The notes: generated by a model from the sequence alone, not told the origin. DNA of 64,000 bases from Triglochin maritima (GCA_963682175.1 OY821775.1:36578053-36642052), one strand, 5' to 3'; numbered from the stretch's first letter, positions 44,996 through 56,972 are shown. A program made the numbers and translations.

Positions 44996-47865
44996 TGATT
45001 AGTAGCATATCATACATCGTACTCATGGTATATATCCTTTATTTTATTCAAATTTTGTGCTACTCGAGTGTTTGTGGTTATATTTCAGGTATTAGATAAT
45101 AAAGAAGTGAAGGGAAGAGAAAAGGAACTGAAACGTAAGAAGAAATGACTTAAATGATGCAAAATGGACATGTCTATCATATACAATGACCAATCAGCAA
45201 GAGGGATGGACCTGGACGTAAGCCCGAAGGGACCAAATAGCCAATCGAGAAACTCCACACCATTGTGAGGAGTATTTTGGCAATTACATTCGGGCACATA
45301 CTCAAATTACTGTCCAGTGCACATTGTTTATAAACGTTTTAATAACCGCAAGTGCATGACCACGATGAAGCAGTGAGAAGTACGGGTCGATCCACTAAAC
45401 TAAACTACACTAAACTAGTAAGTAAGAAATGCGAAAGAAAGGTACTAAAGATTGGAAATCAGGAAGAGAAACCCCTAAGGGGTGGAGTGTGTGCACATAT
45501 AAAGTGAAATAAGTGATGAATGATGCATGTAAGCATGTATGTGTGTGTGTGTTTTCATGCATAGGAAGTGTCTAAAGATCTGGCAAAACCTATCAATCCA
45601 TTCACACAACGTATCGACAATTACTACTTGATTATCAAAAGATTAGGCTCAGCATGAGAAGTGTCTAAAGACATGGAAAGACTCATCAAAAAACATAAAC
45701 TCATGTGAAGAATAAAGCTAAGAATGGGTGGTGTCTAAATCTTATGGCAAAACCCATCAAAACAAAGTTTGTTCAATCAATCAAGCAAGCAAACACAAAT
45801 ACAAACACATAACTAACATGTAGCATATTCAACAGAAAAATTTCAGTCAATAAACATGAGGAAACTAAGCATGGGAAGTGTCTAAATCTTATGTCAAAAC
45901 CCATCAAAATCCCCCAACATGTAGATGATTATAATATCCCAATGAATATACAAACATGCAACTTTACACAATTCAAAATTCATCAAACATCACAACATAT
46001 ATGTACATCATCTCTACCCCCAAAGGGGGATGAAACTACTCACTAATAATTAACCTAACTATTATGTTAAGAGGGGAAAACTTATTAACTAAGTCTACTA
46101 AAATTAATGAAACAAAATTAAGCTAAGCATGCAAGAAGATAAAAGAGACAACATTAAACTAACAAAAAAATGTTTTATTAAATGACTCACATTACAAGCA
46201 ACATCTCCCTACTTGAGTTTTTTCTTAAAGGCTTGACTGTGAGTAGAGGGATTGGCCACTAAGCCATCAGTAGTATTACAAAGGAAGGAAGAAGAGTTCT
46301 ATTTATAGTCATAGAAACATTCCCAGTTTTGACATAAACACATAACCAATATTCGGGCGAAACCGGGTCAGATTCTATGAAAAACAGTCTACTTATTTGC
46401 GGTCACTTTTGCCCGGATCAGACCCATTTTTGGATATTTTCTTTAGTTCTTCAATTCCTCACATGGGGCACACTCGGATCGATTATTGGAGTTTAGGCCT
46501 GGATCCAATTGCCAAAATACTCCTCATGATGGTGTGGAGTTTCTTGATTTGCTTATTCGTCCTTTTGGTTTACATCTGGGTCCTTCCCTCTTCCATATCA
46601 GTCCATAAGTCTCACAATTAAGACTTTTTTTCTTGCTTTGGAGTTCTTTTTGTGTCTCTTCTTCTCACTTGTTTTATTTCTGAAACTTAAACATAAAACT
46701 CGTTACGTAGTATTGCTTAGGTTAAAAATAGAGGATATAAGACAAAAATATATGCATGATATAATGCCAATCACACACCCCACCTGAAGATTTGAAGAAC
46801 TTAAGTAGACACGCGAAATTGGGTCGCATCAGACCAATTGTGATTACCAATTCGCGGTCCATTTTGGTCAGGATCTGACCCGATATAGTGTTATTGTGGG
46901 TTATGAAGTTTATGTCCATTTTATGTATGTTTCATTGGCGGTCCATTTTGGTTAGGATCCGACCCAGTTTTGCGTGATTGTGGGTTATGTAGTTTATGTC
47001 CATTTTAAGTGTGTTTCATTAGTCTCACACTTGTCCCCAGTTTCCTTTTTCATGTCTATAAATAGAACTCTTCTTCCTCTTTTGTAAACTGCTCATTGGT
47101 TGGTGCCATTCTCTCTACTTCGAGTAAACCATTGAAGCAATAACTCAAGATGGAGAGGATGCCACTTTGTATTGTGAGTCATGTAAATAAAATATTTTCT
47201 TTTTAGTTAGATATTGTTTCTTTTAGTTTCACATACTTTGTTTCCTTAAATCTTAGCATAATTAGTTAGCTTACTGAGTTGTGAGTAGTTTCATCCCCCT
47301 TTGGGGGTGGAGATGATGTTTATACATGTAATAAAAAATGTCAATGAATGCTATCTTATGCAATATGTGATGAATGTGAATGTATGCTTGTTTGTTTAAA
47401 TGAGAATAATTAACTTGATGAGTTTTGCCACAACTTATAGACACCTCCCATGCTTGTTTAGGTTCTTAATAACCAACTTGTTTGTGCTCATATTAATCAA
47501 CTAGGTTAGTGATTGGCATGATAGGTTTTGCCACAACCATTCGACACTTCCTATGCATGAAAACAATCTATACTTGTGCCTTATTAAATGCATTTTTCAC
47601 CACCTTATCACATGTGTACACACACTCCACCCCTTAGGGGTTTTCTTTACTGAATTTCATCTTGCCTTGTAAGTTGCTTTGTTTAGTTTAATCGTTAATT
47701 CACTCATAGTTTAGTGTAATTAGTTAGCAAAATCAACTCATTCTCCTCTCCTTTCCCACTCGAGTACGGTTGGAACAACAACACTCACAACTCCTTGAGT
47801 TTCAACCCATATTTGCCACGTCTTCACCGTTGTCGTGCACTTGCGGTTATTAAAATGATCAATCA
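44996..47865 (+). mobile_element. 5' LTR-A of Athila copy, split by a solo LTR-B
   Basis: It starts TGATTAGTAGCATATCAT and ends AAATGATCAATCA just before a tRNA-Asp PBS. The parts are 44,996-45,324 and 46,774-47,865. A TATA box (GTCTATAAATAGAAC) lies near 47,055. The second half is almost identical to 53,895-54,301, whereas the first half is clearly more diverged. Confidence 0.8.
45325..46773 (-). mobile_element. solo LTR-B inside LTR-A
   Basis: On the plus strand it runs from tgtttataaacgttttaataacc to tgatataatgccaatca, the reverse of LTR-B ends. The flanks are cacat (45,320-45,324) and cacac (46,774-46,778). The uninterrupted site can be seen near 53,305-53,325. Confidence 0.85.
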
Positions 47866-47871
47866 AGTTTT

Positions 47872-47889
47872 TGGCACCGTTGCCGGGGA
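47872..47889 (+). other. primer binding site, tRNA-Asp type
   Basis: TGGCACCGTTGCCGGGGA lies six bases after the LTR end. The complement of plant tRNA-Asp would be TGGCGCCGTTGCCGGGGA, so there is one mismatch, at a CpG. This PBS type marks Athila/Tat elements. Confidence 0.85.
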
Positions 47890-49140
47890 GTTGGTCGTAG
47901 TCGTTGTTGTTTCCACCATTTCGGTGGGCGTTTCCTCACATTTTCTCTTTAGTTTTGTTATTGTACAGGGTAACAAGTGGACAAGGGAGCCTACAGGAGT
48001 AGGGGAGCACACTGGTGAAGTCTGGGGACCAGAATCCCCAAACCATCCGCTACTAGCTGATTTTGTTCCTCCCCTGGCAGATCTGGTGAGGAGTTTCTGC
48101 TTTCTTTTTCACTAGTAGCTTTCTACACTCATTTCTAGTTGATACGTTCCACTATTGATTCCATGCATGCGCTATTTTGATGTCAAAAATTAATTTACTT
48201 TGCATGCTCCCCTCTTAATGTAACTTGGACTTTAAAAGTCAAAGCAAAAGATTAGTGGATTGCCATCTAGGTGATGCATCATTTCTAGACCTTGTGCTCA
48301 TTCGTCTTTTCTTTGCTTTGTTTTTTGTGTTGTTGAGTGGTTAAAGCATGCATTAGTTAGTAAGGTGCATTGGAACAAGAGTGAGGAGAGTGCTTGTTTG
48401 GTGAGTTGCTTGCTAGTTTAAGGACAATTGATCTTAAAGGGCACCACCTATAGTCTTCAAGATAAGATAGGGACTTTCATCATCCCTCCCTTAGCCCCAC
48501 AAACAACAGTAAAGTGAAGCCTAACTTAAAATCAAGTAGACATCAGCTCTAAGGACTTGGGCGAAAGTAGAGGACAACCCCATTCTCGATGTCATGGCCT
48601 GAACGTCGTCGTTTGTGTAGTTGCATTGAGACTTTTGGGACCTCCGGGTCTTAACTTTCTCATTCGGCTTTGTGACCTTCAACCGAGGGAGGTGAGGTAT
48701 TCAGGAGTGTGGGGATTCACAGTTAGGCGTTGTCTAGCCTAACGACCTATAGTCAGCCTTCAGTTGTTTAAGTCGTGTTTGCTAGTTTAGGCTTCTACCC
48801 TCACCTGTACCCACACTAGGCTTGAAGGCTTCTTCTCTTCTCACTTGAGTCATCTTCTTCTCTACTTTTATCGTTTAGTCTCATCCCCTTTACACCATTT
48901 CTCTTAGTGTTTTAGTGTCGAGTCAAGCACTTTTTAGTGAGCTTGATCTCATGGTTGTGGGAGTAGTCAATTTAAGGGTGTTATTGTCGAGATGGATGGT
49001 TACCTGGGTGATCATTTATTTCATTGTTGGGACCAAGACCCCTCTCCCTGGTATACCCAACCCATGTATCATGGGGTACCTCAGACTAACACCTTGCTTG
49101 GTAGTGACAATCTTAATTGTGTAGTTGAGTAGTCTTCATA
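47890..49140 (+). other. 5' leader of Athila copy 1
   Basis: Non-coding leader sequence lies between PBS and gag. Positions 47,890-48,725 are nearly identical to 54,326-55,198. Short open frames (for example 48,557-48,742) have no family resemblance. Confidence 0.6.
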
Positions 49141-49760
49141 TCGGGGTAATATGAGAGAGGCACCGATAGCTAGACCATCATCTAGTTGTGTTGGATCATA
49201 TGTTGGTCAACAAACTGAGGCATTACAAGAAACTTTGGCCTCTTCCATCCGTGCAGTAGAGGAATGAGTGCACGAGTGCTCTAATAGTCATACCATGTGA
49301 CTGTTGCGGGTTGAGTGGTCACGTTATCGGGGAATGCCCTTATGTTCCCCCAGAGCCTGAGTATGAGCATACATTTTCCCAAAATGTGCAATGTGACCTT
49401 TACGCATCCGTATACAACCAAAGAGTGATGGATTCATGGGGAGACAATATTGATTCAAATTTTTATACATCATACCCGCACCATTATTCTCCTTCTGAAT
49501 ACCCACATCCCTACCAGCCACCACCCATGACTACGTTGACTAATTCTCAGCCTATTAACACCCAACCCATTCATTTCCCAAATTCTGACATGAACCACAC
49601 TATTGACCCCTGACTTGATTCTTTAGAACAAACCCTCAAAATGTTCATGGAAAGCACTCAAAATTTGTTGAAGTCCAACTTGAATTCCATGTAAACTATG
49701 GAAAGGCAAGTGAGTCAGATGACAACAATCGAGTGAACGTGAGGAGGGTGACTTTTCTTG
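49141..49760 (+). pseudogene. Athila-type gag remnant with zinc knuckle
   Basis: The 3' part of gag is visible. At 49,296-49,337 the sequence encodes CDCCGLSGHVIGEC, a CX2CX4HX4C zinc knuckle. A Tyr/Pro-rich tail follows, 49,338-49,613 (HPYQPPPMTTLTNSQPINTQ). A short stop-broken stretch then gives the helix that precedes protease in such gags (QNLLKSNLNSM near 49,660). Gag packages element RNA. Most of the capsid region is missing or unreadable. Confidence 0.65.
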
Positions 49761-49859
49761 CCAACATGAGGATTCATCTTGTGATATCGAACCCCCACCA
49801 CATTCACAAATTCAAAGTACAATCTATCAAAGTCGTACTCTTAGTCCGTCCGAGGGTCT

Positions 49860-50480
49860 TGGGGTAGGGGATTCAATTCAAATTGATAATAGCATTGACC
49901 AGTTTCATTATGAGTCGGCACAAGATTGTGCCTTATCTTTTTGTCATGTGGTCCTTGAGCCACATGATCTTAATTTTATGCCTCTTAAAGACTCACCTTT
50001 GGGTGATCAAGAGCTCCCTACTACCCTTAATTTCATACAACTTGGAGAGAGTTTGCCTCTCACTATAGTTCTTGATCATCTTGAAAATGAAGGGACACCA
50101 AACAACTACTGTGCCAATGAGGGTATTGGGAGTTCCATAGATGATACCTTCGGTACGAAACCCACTTTCTGTTCACTTGGTGCATCAGGCAAGGGTGATG
50201 AGGTTATTGGCCTCATTCCGGTGCACCAACCTGCTGGTTGGAGAGTTTGGATTGACGATCATAACTTCAATATCGCAATGGGAGAGAATCTTCTTCCATT
50301 GTTCAATTACGTCCAAACTCTTGAGAGGTTTGAGCACTTTTAGTTTGATCATTTGAATAAGACGCCTTTGTGTCTTGATCATGAGCCTCTCTTTGCATCT
50401 TGTGTATTTTCTGAGAGGGGACCACTAATGAGTATTTTGGCCCCACGTGGTGTCATGTTACCATTCCAAGTACATTGACC
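49860..50480 (+). pseudogene. Athila-type pol remnant with RT start only
   Basis: A frame open at 49,948-50,343 encodes LEPHDLNFMPLKDSPLGDQE, then GWRVWIDDHNFNIAMGENLL and NYVQTLERFEHF. The second part is the RT segment that in related elements reads WRVCIDYRKLN and FIDQMLERL. The rest of RT, RNase H and integrase are deleted. The sequence next joins a short tail (CLDHEPLFASCVFSERG) and then the 3' non-coding region. Confidence 0.65.
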
Positions 50481-50974
50481 CACTTTTTAGGTTCTGATTT
50501 GATGTTCTTTGACAAATGACGATGAGAACTTATTTTTAAACATAGGTATATTTGAAAAAAATTAAAATTAAATAAAAGAGGACCCCAAGAGTGAGCATAG
50601 GTTGTTGTGGGCCCCAACCCTTGTGTATTTGGGCCCCAATTGTTGTACGTATTTGTCTTCAATCTTCAGTATCTCATAGGTTATGGTGGGAATTCGGGTT
50701 TGTGTCAATCAACATAACCACAAACCTCCTTTTGCGCTTCATGTTGGTTAGATCTTTTCTTTTTCATGCATAAATCCATGTAGTATCATACTCACATTCA
50801 TTGAGGACAATGCATGAAGTAAGTGTGTGTATGGGGGGTGTTTTACGTTAATATATAGTCGAGTCTTTTGTTCTCTTTTGTTTGTATTGTTAGGGACATG
50901 ATAGTGTGCTGCAATTTACATTGATATATCTTTAATACAATGATCCTTGGGGTGACTTGCGTTCTTTTGCTTGC
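50481..50974 (+). mobile_element. Athila 3' internal non-coding region
   Basis: It contains GGGCCCCAACCCTTGTGTAT, also seen in reverse at 60,180-60,200, and the minus copy at 59,790-59,990 follows it in order. It is interrupted by the solo LTR-B at 50,975 and resumes at 52,514. Confidence 0.6.
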
Positions 50975-52513
50975 GGATTGACATCATTTCATGCTTATAT
51001 TTGTATCTTATATCCATTATCTTAAACCTAAGAAATGCTACGTGACGAGTTTTATGTTTGAATTTCAGAAATAAATAGGTTTGAAGAGATGAAGCATGAA
51101 AGGACCCAAAAGCAGGGAAAAAAGACTTAATTGTGAGACCTAGGGACTAAGATGCAAGGGAGAAGGACCTGAACATAAGACCGAAGGACCAAAGAGCATA
51201 ACAGAAAACTCCACACCATCATGGGGAGTATTTTGGCAATCCTATTCGGGTCGGAGCTCCAACAAGTGAAGTAGATGCATCAAAGACCAACAAAGACATC
51301 CAGAAAAGCCCATAATAAAATCGAGAGTGATCCGAACCATATACACCACCAATTGGCGGTCTGTTTCAGCCCAAATATGCTAAGATTTTGGAGGGTCGCG
51401 TATTAGTGTGTATTTAGTCCATTTCTGGTATTTGTTTAGTCCTACATCGGGGGATTGTCCTGGAGTGCCTTTTTCTTTGGCTATAAATAGAAGTCTTCAC
51501 CTTCTATTGTAAACTACCCATTGCTTGGTGGCATTCTCTCTACTAAGGAGTAAGCCTTGAAGCAAAACTCAAGGTGGAGAAGAATGCTACCTTTAATGTG
51601 AGTCATTGTTAATAAAATAATTGTTTTAGTTTCTTTGAATCTTGTCTTTTAATTCTTGCATGTTTCTTAAGTTTATGTTTCTTTCAATTAGCTTCTTTGA
51701 TGTTCCTTTCTTGCTTAGTTGAATTTCTTTTCAGTAATATGTTTCATTTTGTTAATGTAGTTAGTGTAATGAGTAGTGAGTAGTTCCATCCCCATTTGGG
51801 GGTGGAGAAATATGTGATATAATAATGTAGTGTATTAGGTGTGTGTTATCTTAATCCCTTGAGCCTTATATTATTTCCATGACCATCTAATGGGATTTCA
51901 CTCTTATCTTTGATATGCTACTGCTCTTGAATGAATCTTAGCATATGCTTAGACTAGTGGACCTATTTTATGGGGAATGATGAGGTAAGGATAAGGATGG
52001 AATTAATATAGGAAACATGACTTGTAGTGTATGTGCTCTTGTTTCCTTGGCCTTGGTTAATGCCTTGTATGTTTTAATGATATAGTCTTATCTTAATTCA
52101 TGTGGAGGCATAGTAGGGTCTAGTCTTTATACATGAGTTCATTTAGCTTCATTCCAATTATTGTCTTGTATGTTTTAATTATGTAGTCTTATCTTATTTC
52201 ATGTGGAGGCAAAGTTGGATTTAGTTTTATGATTTCATGCACTACATGTTGTGAGGAGCATAATTAAACACACACACACACACATCTTTATATTCACATT
52301 ATTTCTCTAACCCTTTGGGGTTTAGGTTTATTGCTTATCTTCATTTCCTTTTGCATCTTAGTGTAGTTTAGTGTAACCAACCTTTCTCTCATTTCTATAC
52401 CACTCGCCTTCGCACAAACCAAAAGTCGACAAACCTCCCTGTTGATCGACCCGTATTTGCCACCGCTTCAACGCGGCCATGCACTTGCGGTTTAATATAA
52501 AACGAATCAATTA
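50975..52513 (+). mobile_element. solo LTR-B with mutated ends
   Basis: It starts GGATTGACATCATTTCATG (TG changed to GG) and ends AACGAATCAATTA (CA changed to TA). The 5-bp flanks are a perfect cttgc duplication at 50,970-50,974 and 52,514-52,518. A TATA box (GGCTATAAATAGAAG) lies near 51,478. Confidence 0.85.
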
Positions 52514-52985
52514 CTTGCCTATTGCTTTATTTTTTTCTATTTCTTTCCAATCTTCATGTTTTTTGCAAAAGAAAGTGTTTTGTAGGTTTTGTGTGTGTTT
52601 AGCATGTGCAAAACCATTGAGAGGCAAAGTAAAAAGAAAGCTCCTAGAATTAACTTGGACATGATACATTAGGATATCTAGTACACCAACTTTAACTCTT
52701 ATCTAGTCGTACGGATGCACCCCGATTTTCCCTCGGGGGGAGAGTAATCATAGGGTTTATGTACTCAAACAAACAAGTCCACCTTGAACGTAGTGAGTCA
52801 AATAATTCGTGTCTGTTAGTATAGGGAAGTTTGTTGTAGTCAGGGACCCATAAACTCCGTGAAACCGTGGTTCCTATGAAAGTGAGTTAGGATTTCCATG
52901 TTCTTCGTATGTTTTTCCTTTCTTTCAATTTTCTCTTTCTTTCTTTCTTTTGCTCGAGACTAGAAAAAGGTAAGTGTGGGGTATT
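52514..52985 (+). mobile_element. Athila 3' internal end with purine tract
   Basis: It contains CCCTCGGGGGGAGAGTAATC near 52,730 and ends AAAAAGGTAAGTGTGGGGTA just before the LTR-A start at 52,986. The last part is the probable polypurine tract. Confidence 0.65.
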
Positions 52986-54301
52986 TGATTAGTAGCATAT
53001 CATACATTGTACTAATGCTATATATCCTTTATTTTACCCTAATTTTGTGCTACCCGAGTGTTTGTTATATTTTTGGTATTATATAACAAAGAAGAGAAAG
53101 GAAGAGAAAAATGACTGAAACGTAAGAAGAAAATACTTAAATGATGCAAAACATACCTCTTTGTCATACACAAGGACCAATCAGCAGGAGGAAAGGACCT
53201 GGACGTAAGCCCAGATGGACCAAATAACAAACCGAGAAACTCCACACCATCATGACACTATTTTGGATACTAGATTTGGGTGGAAACTCAAATGAGTGAC
53301 CAGGGCACACCCGACATAAAGATTTGAAGAACTTAAGTAGGCATGCAAAATTGGGTCGCATCTGACCAATTGTCACCGCCAATTGACGGTGCATTTTGGT
53401 CAGGATCTGACCTAGTTTCGTGTGATTGTGGGTTATGTGGTTTATGTCCATTTTAAATATGTTTCATTTGTCCCACACCAGGGGTTTTTCCCCATTTACC
53501 TTTTTGATGTCTATAAATAGAACTCTTGTCCTCCTTTGTAAACTACTCATTGCTTTGTGGACATTCTCTCTACTTGGAGTAAGCCTTTGATGCAAAAACC
53601 CAAGGTGGAGAGGATGTCACATAATGTGTCATGTACATAAAATAATTTCTTTTTAGTTAGATATTGCTTCCTTTAGTCTCGTATACTATGTATCCTTAGA
53701 TGTTAGCATAATTAGTAGTGACTAGTTTCAACCACTTTTTGGGGTGGAGATGATGTTTATACATGTAATAGAAAATGGGAATGAATGCTATCTTATGCAA
53801 TATGTGATGAATGTGAATGCATGCTTGTTTGTTTAAATGAAAATACTTAACTTGATGGCTTTTGCCAAAACTTTTAAACACATCCATCATTATTTAGGTT
53901 CTTAATAACCAACTTGTTTATGCTCATATTAATCAACTAGGTTAGTGATTGGCATGATAGGTTTTGCCACAACCATTCGACACTTCCTATGCATGAAAAC
54001 AATCTATACTTGTGCCTTATTAAATGCATTTTTCACCACCTTATCACATGTGTACACACACTCCACCCCTTAGGGGTTTTCTTTACTGAATTTCATCTTG
54101 CCTTGTAAGTTGCTTTGTTTAGTTTAATCGTTAATTCACTCATAGTTTAGTGTAATTAGTTAGCAAAATCCACTCATTCTCCTCTCCTTTCCCACTCGAG
54201 TACGGTTGGAACAACAACACTCACAACTCCTTGAGTTTCAACCCATATTTGTCACGTCTTCACCGTTGTCGTGCACTTGCGGTTATTAAAATGATCAATC
54301 A
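52986..54301 (+). mobile_element. LTR-A shared between two tandem Athila units
   Basis: It begins TGATTAGTAGCATATCAT and ends AAATGATCAATCA. Internal 3' sequence with a purine tract precedes it and a PBS follows, so it is both 3' LTR of the unit to the left and 5' LTR of the fragment to the right. A TATA box (GTCTATAAATAGAAC) lies near 53,511. Confidence 0.85.
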
Positions 54302-54307
54302 AGTTTT

Positions 54308-54325
54308 TGGCACTGTTGCCGGGGA
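54308..54325 (+). other. primer binding site, tRNA-Asp type, second copy
   Basis: TGGCACTGTTGCCGGGGA has two mismatches to the tRNA-Asp complement, both at positions that would be CpG. Confidence 0.8.
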
Positions 54326-55200
54326 GTTGGTCGTAGTCGTTGTTGTTTCCACCATTTCGGTGGGCGTTTCCTCACATTTTCTCTTTAGTTTTGTTATTGT
54401 ACAGGGTAACAAGTGGACAAGGGAGCCTACAGGAGTAGGGGAGCACACTGGTGAAGTCTGGGGACCAGAATCCCCAAACCATCCGCTACTAGCTGATTTT
54501 GTTCCTCCCCTGGCAGATCTGGTGAGGAGTTTCTGCTTTCTTTTTCACTAGTAGCTTTCTACGCTCATTTCTAGTTGATACGTTCCACTATTGATTCCAT
54601 GCATGCGCTATTTTGATGTCAAAAATTAATTTACTTTGCATGCTCCCCTCTTAATGTAACTTGGACTTTAAAAGTCAAAGCAAAAGATTAGTGGATTGTC
54701 ATCTAGGTGATGCATCATTTCTAGACGTTGTGCTCATTCGTCTTTTCTTTGCTTTGTTTTTTGTGTTGTCGAGTGCTGGCGGGAGGTACGTGCACCCATT
54801 CTCTCATTCATGAATGGTTAAAGCATGCATTAGTTAGTAAGGTGCATTGGAACAAGAGTGAGGAGAGTGCTTGTTTGGTGAGTTGCTTGCTAGTTTAAAG
54901 ACAATTGATCTTAAGGGGCACCACCTATAGTCTTCAAGATAAGATAGGGAATTTCATCATCTCTCTCTTAGCCCCACAAACCACAGTAAAGTGAAGCCTA
55001 ACTTAAAATCAAGTAGACATCGACTCTAAGGACTTCGGGCGAAAGTAGAGCACAACCCCATTCTCGATGTCATGGCCTGAACGTCGTCGTTTGTGTAGTT
55101 GCATTGAGACTTTTGGGACCTCCGGGTCTTAAGTTTCTCATTCGGCTTTGTGACCTTCAACCGAGGGAGGTGAGGTATTCAGGAGTGTGGGGATTCGCAA
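54326..55200 (+). repeat. Athila leader copy 2 (duplicate of 47,890-48,725)
   Basis: It is nearly identical to the leader of copy 1. One difference is an extra segment of about 38 bp (starting CTGGCGGGAGGTACGTGC near 54,776) absent from copy 1. Homology stops near 55,198, where unrelated LTR-like sequence begins. Confidence 0.85.
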
Positions 55201-55386
55201 TTAGGGTTGATCCGAACCAAATGACCCGCCACTAGAGGATCCGGTTGGTCGGTTCGACCTCAAATTTCTCTGGTGGGTCGGGTTCTCAGGTAAGAGAAAT
55301 ATGCAACATTGAGATATGAGTTATAGTCGTCCGATTGCGCTGAGATCCATCCAAATGCTCTAATCTTCAAAAAAGAGACTTCTAAT
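55201..55386 (+). mobile_element. LTR-like fragment, left of a solo LTR
   Basis: Sequence such as ACCCGCCACTAGAGGATCC and GGTGGGTCGGGTTC resembles the U3 part of Athila LTRs. It continues after the sirevirus LTR at 56,973-57,265. Confidence 0.4.
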
Positions 55387-55892
55387 TGTAAGTAGATCGA
55401 TCACTAATCTAGAGGGGGTGAATAGACTATATCTTAATTTAGCTAAATAATTCACAATTTAAAAACAGTGAAGAAAAGATTGCAATACAAAAGACGACTC
55501 TTGAGATTATAGAGGTTTGATCACACCATGGTGATCTAGTCCTCTCCTCAAGTTCCGATCGCTCCTCCGATCCTTGAGAATTTCCTATTTTCTTCGTTCC
55601 GGGTCGAAGATAAACCCTCTTCTTACAATCGGAGCTTTGCAAACACCCTCACCTTGCTCAGATCTCCTCTCACAACCCGAGAGGGTTCTCCCTTAAAGCT
55701 TTACATGACATTGAAAGTTGAATGAAGTTGTTGAACTCTAACTTCAATGCAGTCAAGGATTGGAATTGAGCTTGTAGCGAATTTGATTGAAGTTTGAGAG
55801 TTGGTGGATCTTTGAGGGCTTGGAGTTTGAGAGCACAAAAGTATGAAAGATTTTTTGGGCAAGTAAAGTCTAGATTGTGTATCTTAAATGAA

Positions 55893-55902
55893 GCTTTTAT
55901 AA
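55893..55902 (-). promoter_or_regulatory. TATA box of solo sirevirus LTR
   Basis: The minus strand reads GGTTATAAAAGCTTC, about 100 bp downstream of the nearest palindrome at 56,000. Confidence 0.6.
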
Positions 55903-55999
55903 CCTTCAAAACAAATAGAGCCGTTATGTTGTGTTCGTGAAGTTTCGACCAATAAGAAGCAAGTAATGAGTTAAGCTTGGGCAGAATTCAAAACATATT

Positions 56000-56705
56000 C
56001 GGTCGACCGGGACACAAACGGTCGTTCGACTAGAATGCATAACTGGGTTGACCAATAAGTGATCGGATAACCGTTCACCAAATTCCAGTAACTTCTTTCT
56101 AATATTGACCAATTAAATTCGGTTCACCGAATACAATTCAGTTCACCGTGCAAAGATGGAAAGTAAAGAATGGTCGGACTTTGTGATCAAGTTCGGTTGG
56201 CCATGGGCGATCTTCGGTAGACTGATGGAAGCACGGGTTTTCCGCTGACACTATGGCTTAAAAGTTGGTTAACAGATAATGGGCAAAAAGTTACATGGAA
56301 AAGAGTTGTTACGCTCTGATTAGCAACAAGGATTCAGTTAACCGAAGAAAACTTGGTAGACAGTTTAGGGACATCTCAAAGGGTGTTACGAAAAGACAAA
56401 AGATAAGTTAGTTGAAGAACTTTTTTCCACGTGGGCCAATAGGTTCTAGTCGTTAGGATAATAACCATAAGTCAAGTTCGGATGACCGATATCTCTTCGG
56501 TAGACCGAATCGAGATATCCCGAGATGGTCCGAATGCTACAGAAAGGAATGGAACGGTTGACAGGTATGCCTTCAGTAGCCTGAACCAAGGATTCTAGGG
56601 AAGATCAAGTAGCTACTGATTCTAAGGAAATAGTGAACCGAGGAAGTCTCGGTAGTCCGTTTGGGACAAGTTCGGTAGACCAAAAAGAAAACGGTCAACC
56701 GACCA
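56000..56705. repeat. CGGTNNACCG-type array in solo sirevirus LTR (cluster 9)
   Basis: One perfect CGGTCGACCG lies at 56,000. Most other copies keep the outer half-sites but vary in the centre: CGGTTCACCG, CGGTAGACCG, CGGATGACCG, CGGTCAACCG. The array spans about 700 bp. Confidence 0.75.
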
Positions 56706-56972
56706 AGATGGGCTTATCCTTTTGTGTGTCAAGTGTACATTTGATCCTATGAATAAAATAAATGGAAAATGACATGTAAAGTCCTTGAGCTTTGATTAGA
56801 AGTCTTGATCTTGAAGTTGATTAGTCCTTTGGTTTGAGCACCTATAATGTTAGGAATATACAAAATATATGCAATTTGACAATATGATGTGTGTGATGTG
56901 TTAATTGGTGTTGTGCATAATATTAGTTTGTTAATCATCAAAATTAAGGGTAATGACGCCAAAAAGCCAACA

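Larger units (their letters stand above)
42812..45246 (+). repeat. left arm of a large inverted repeat
   Basis: The reverse complement of this segment lies at 61,358-64,000. The arms share nested insertion junctions: LTR-A in the ORF fragment, a MITE in that LTR, and two further LTR-A starts. Differences are scattered substitutions plus loss of one MITE end in this arm. The right arm may extend past the window. Confidence 0.85.
55387..56972 (-). mobile_element. solo sirevirus LTR (LTR-S type)
   Basis: On the minus strand it begins TGTTGGCTTTTTGGCG at 56,972 and ends near CGATCTACTTACA at 55,387. The flanks are ctaat and gtaat, a 5-bp duplication with one mismatch. It carries the sirevirus layout: palindrome cluster at 56,000-56,705, then a TATA box near 55,893. 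The transcribed part includes CTAGAGGGGGTGAATAG near 55,409, a segment familiar from sirevirus LTRs. Confidence 0.8.

Noticed and set aside
47795..48115. 106-codon ORF almost identical to one at 54,231-54,551, which looks like a conserved protein
   Set aside because: Both lie across an LTR end, PBS and leader. The identity comes from a DNA duplication, not from protein conservation.
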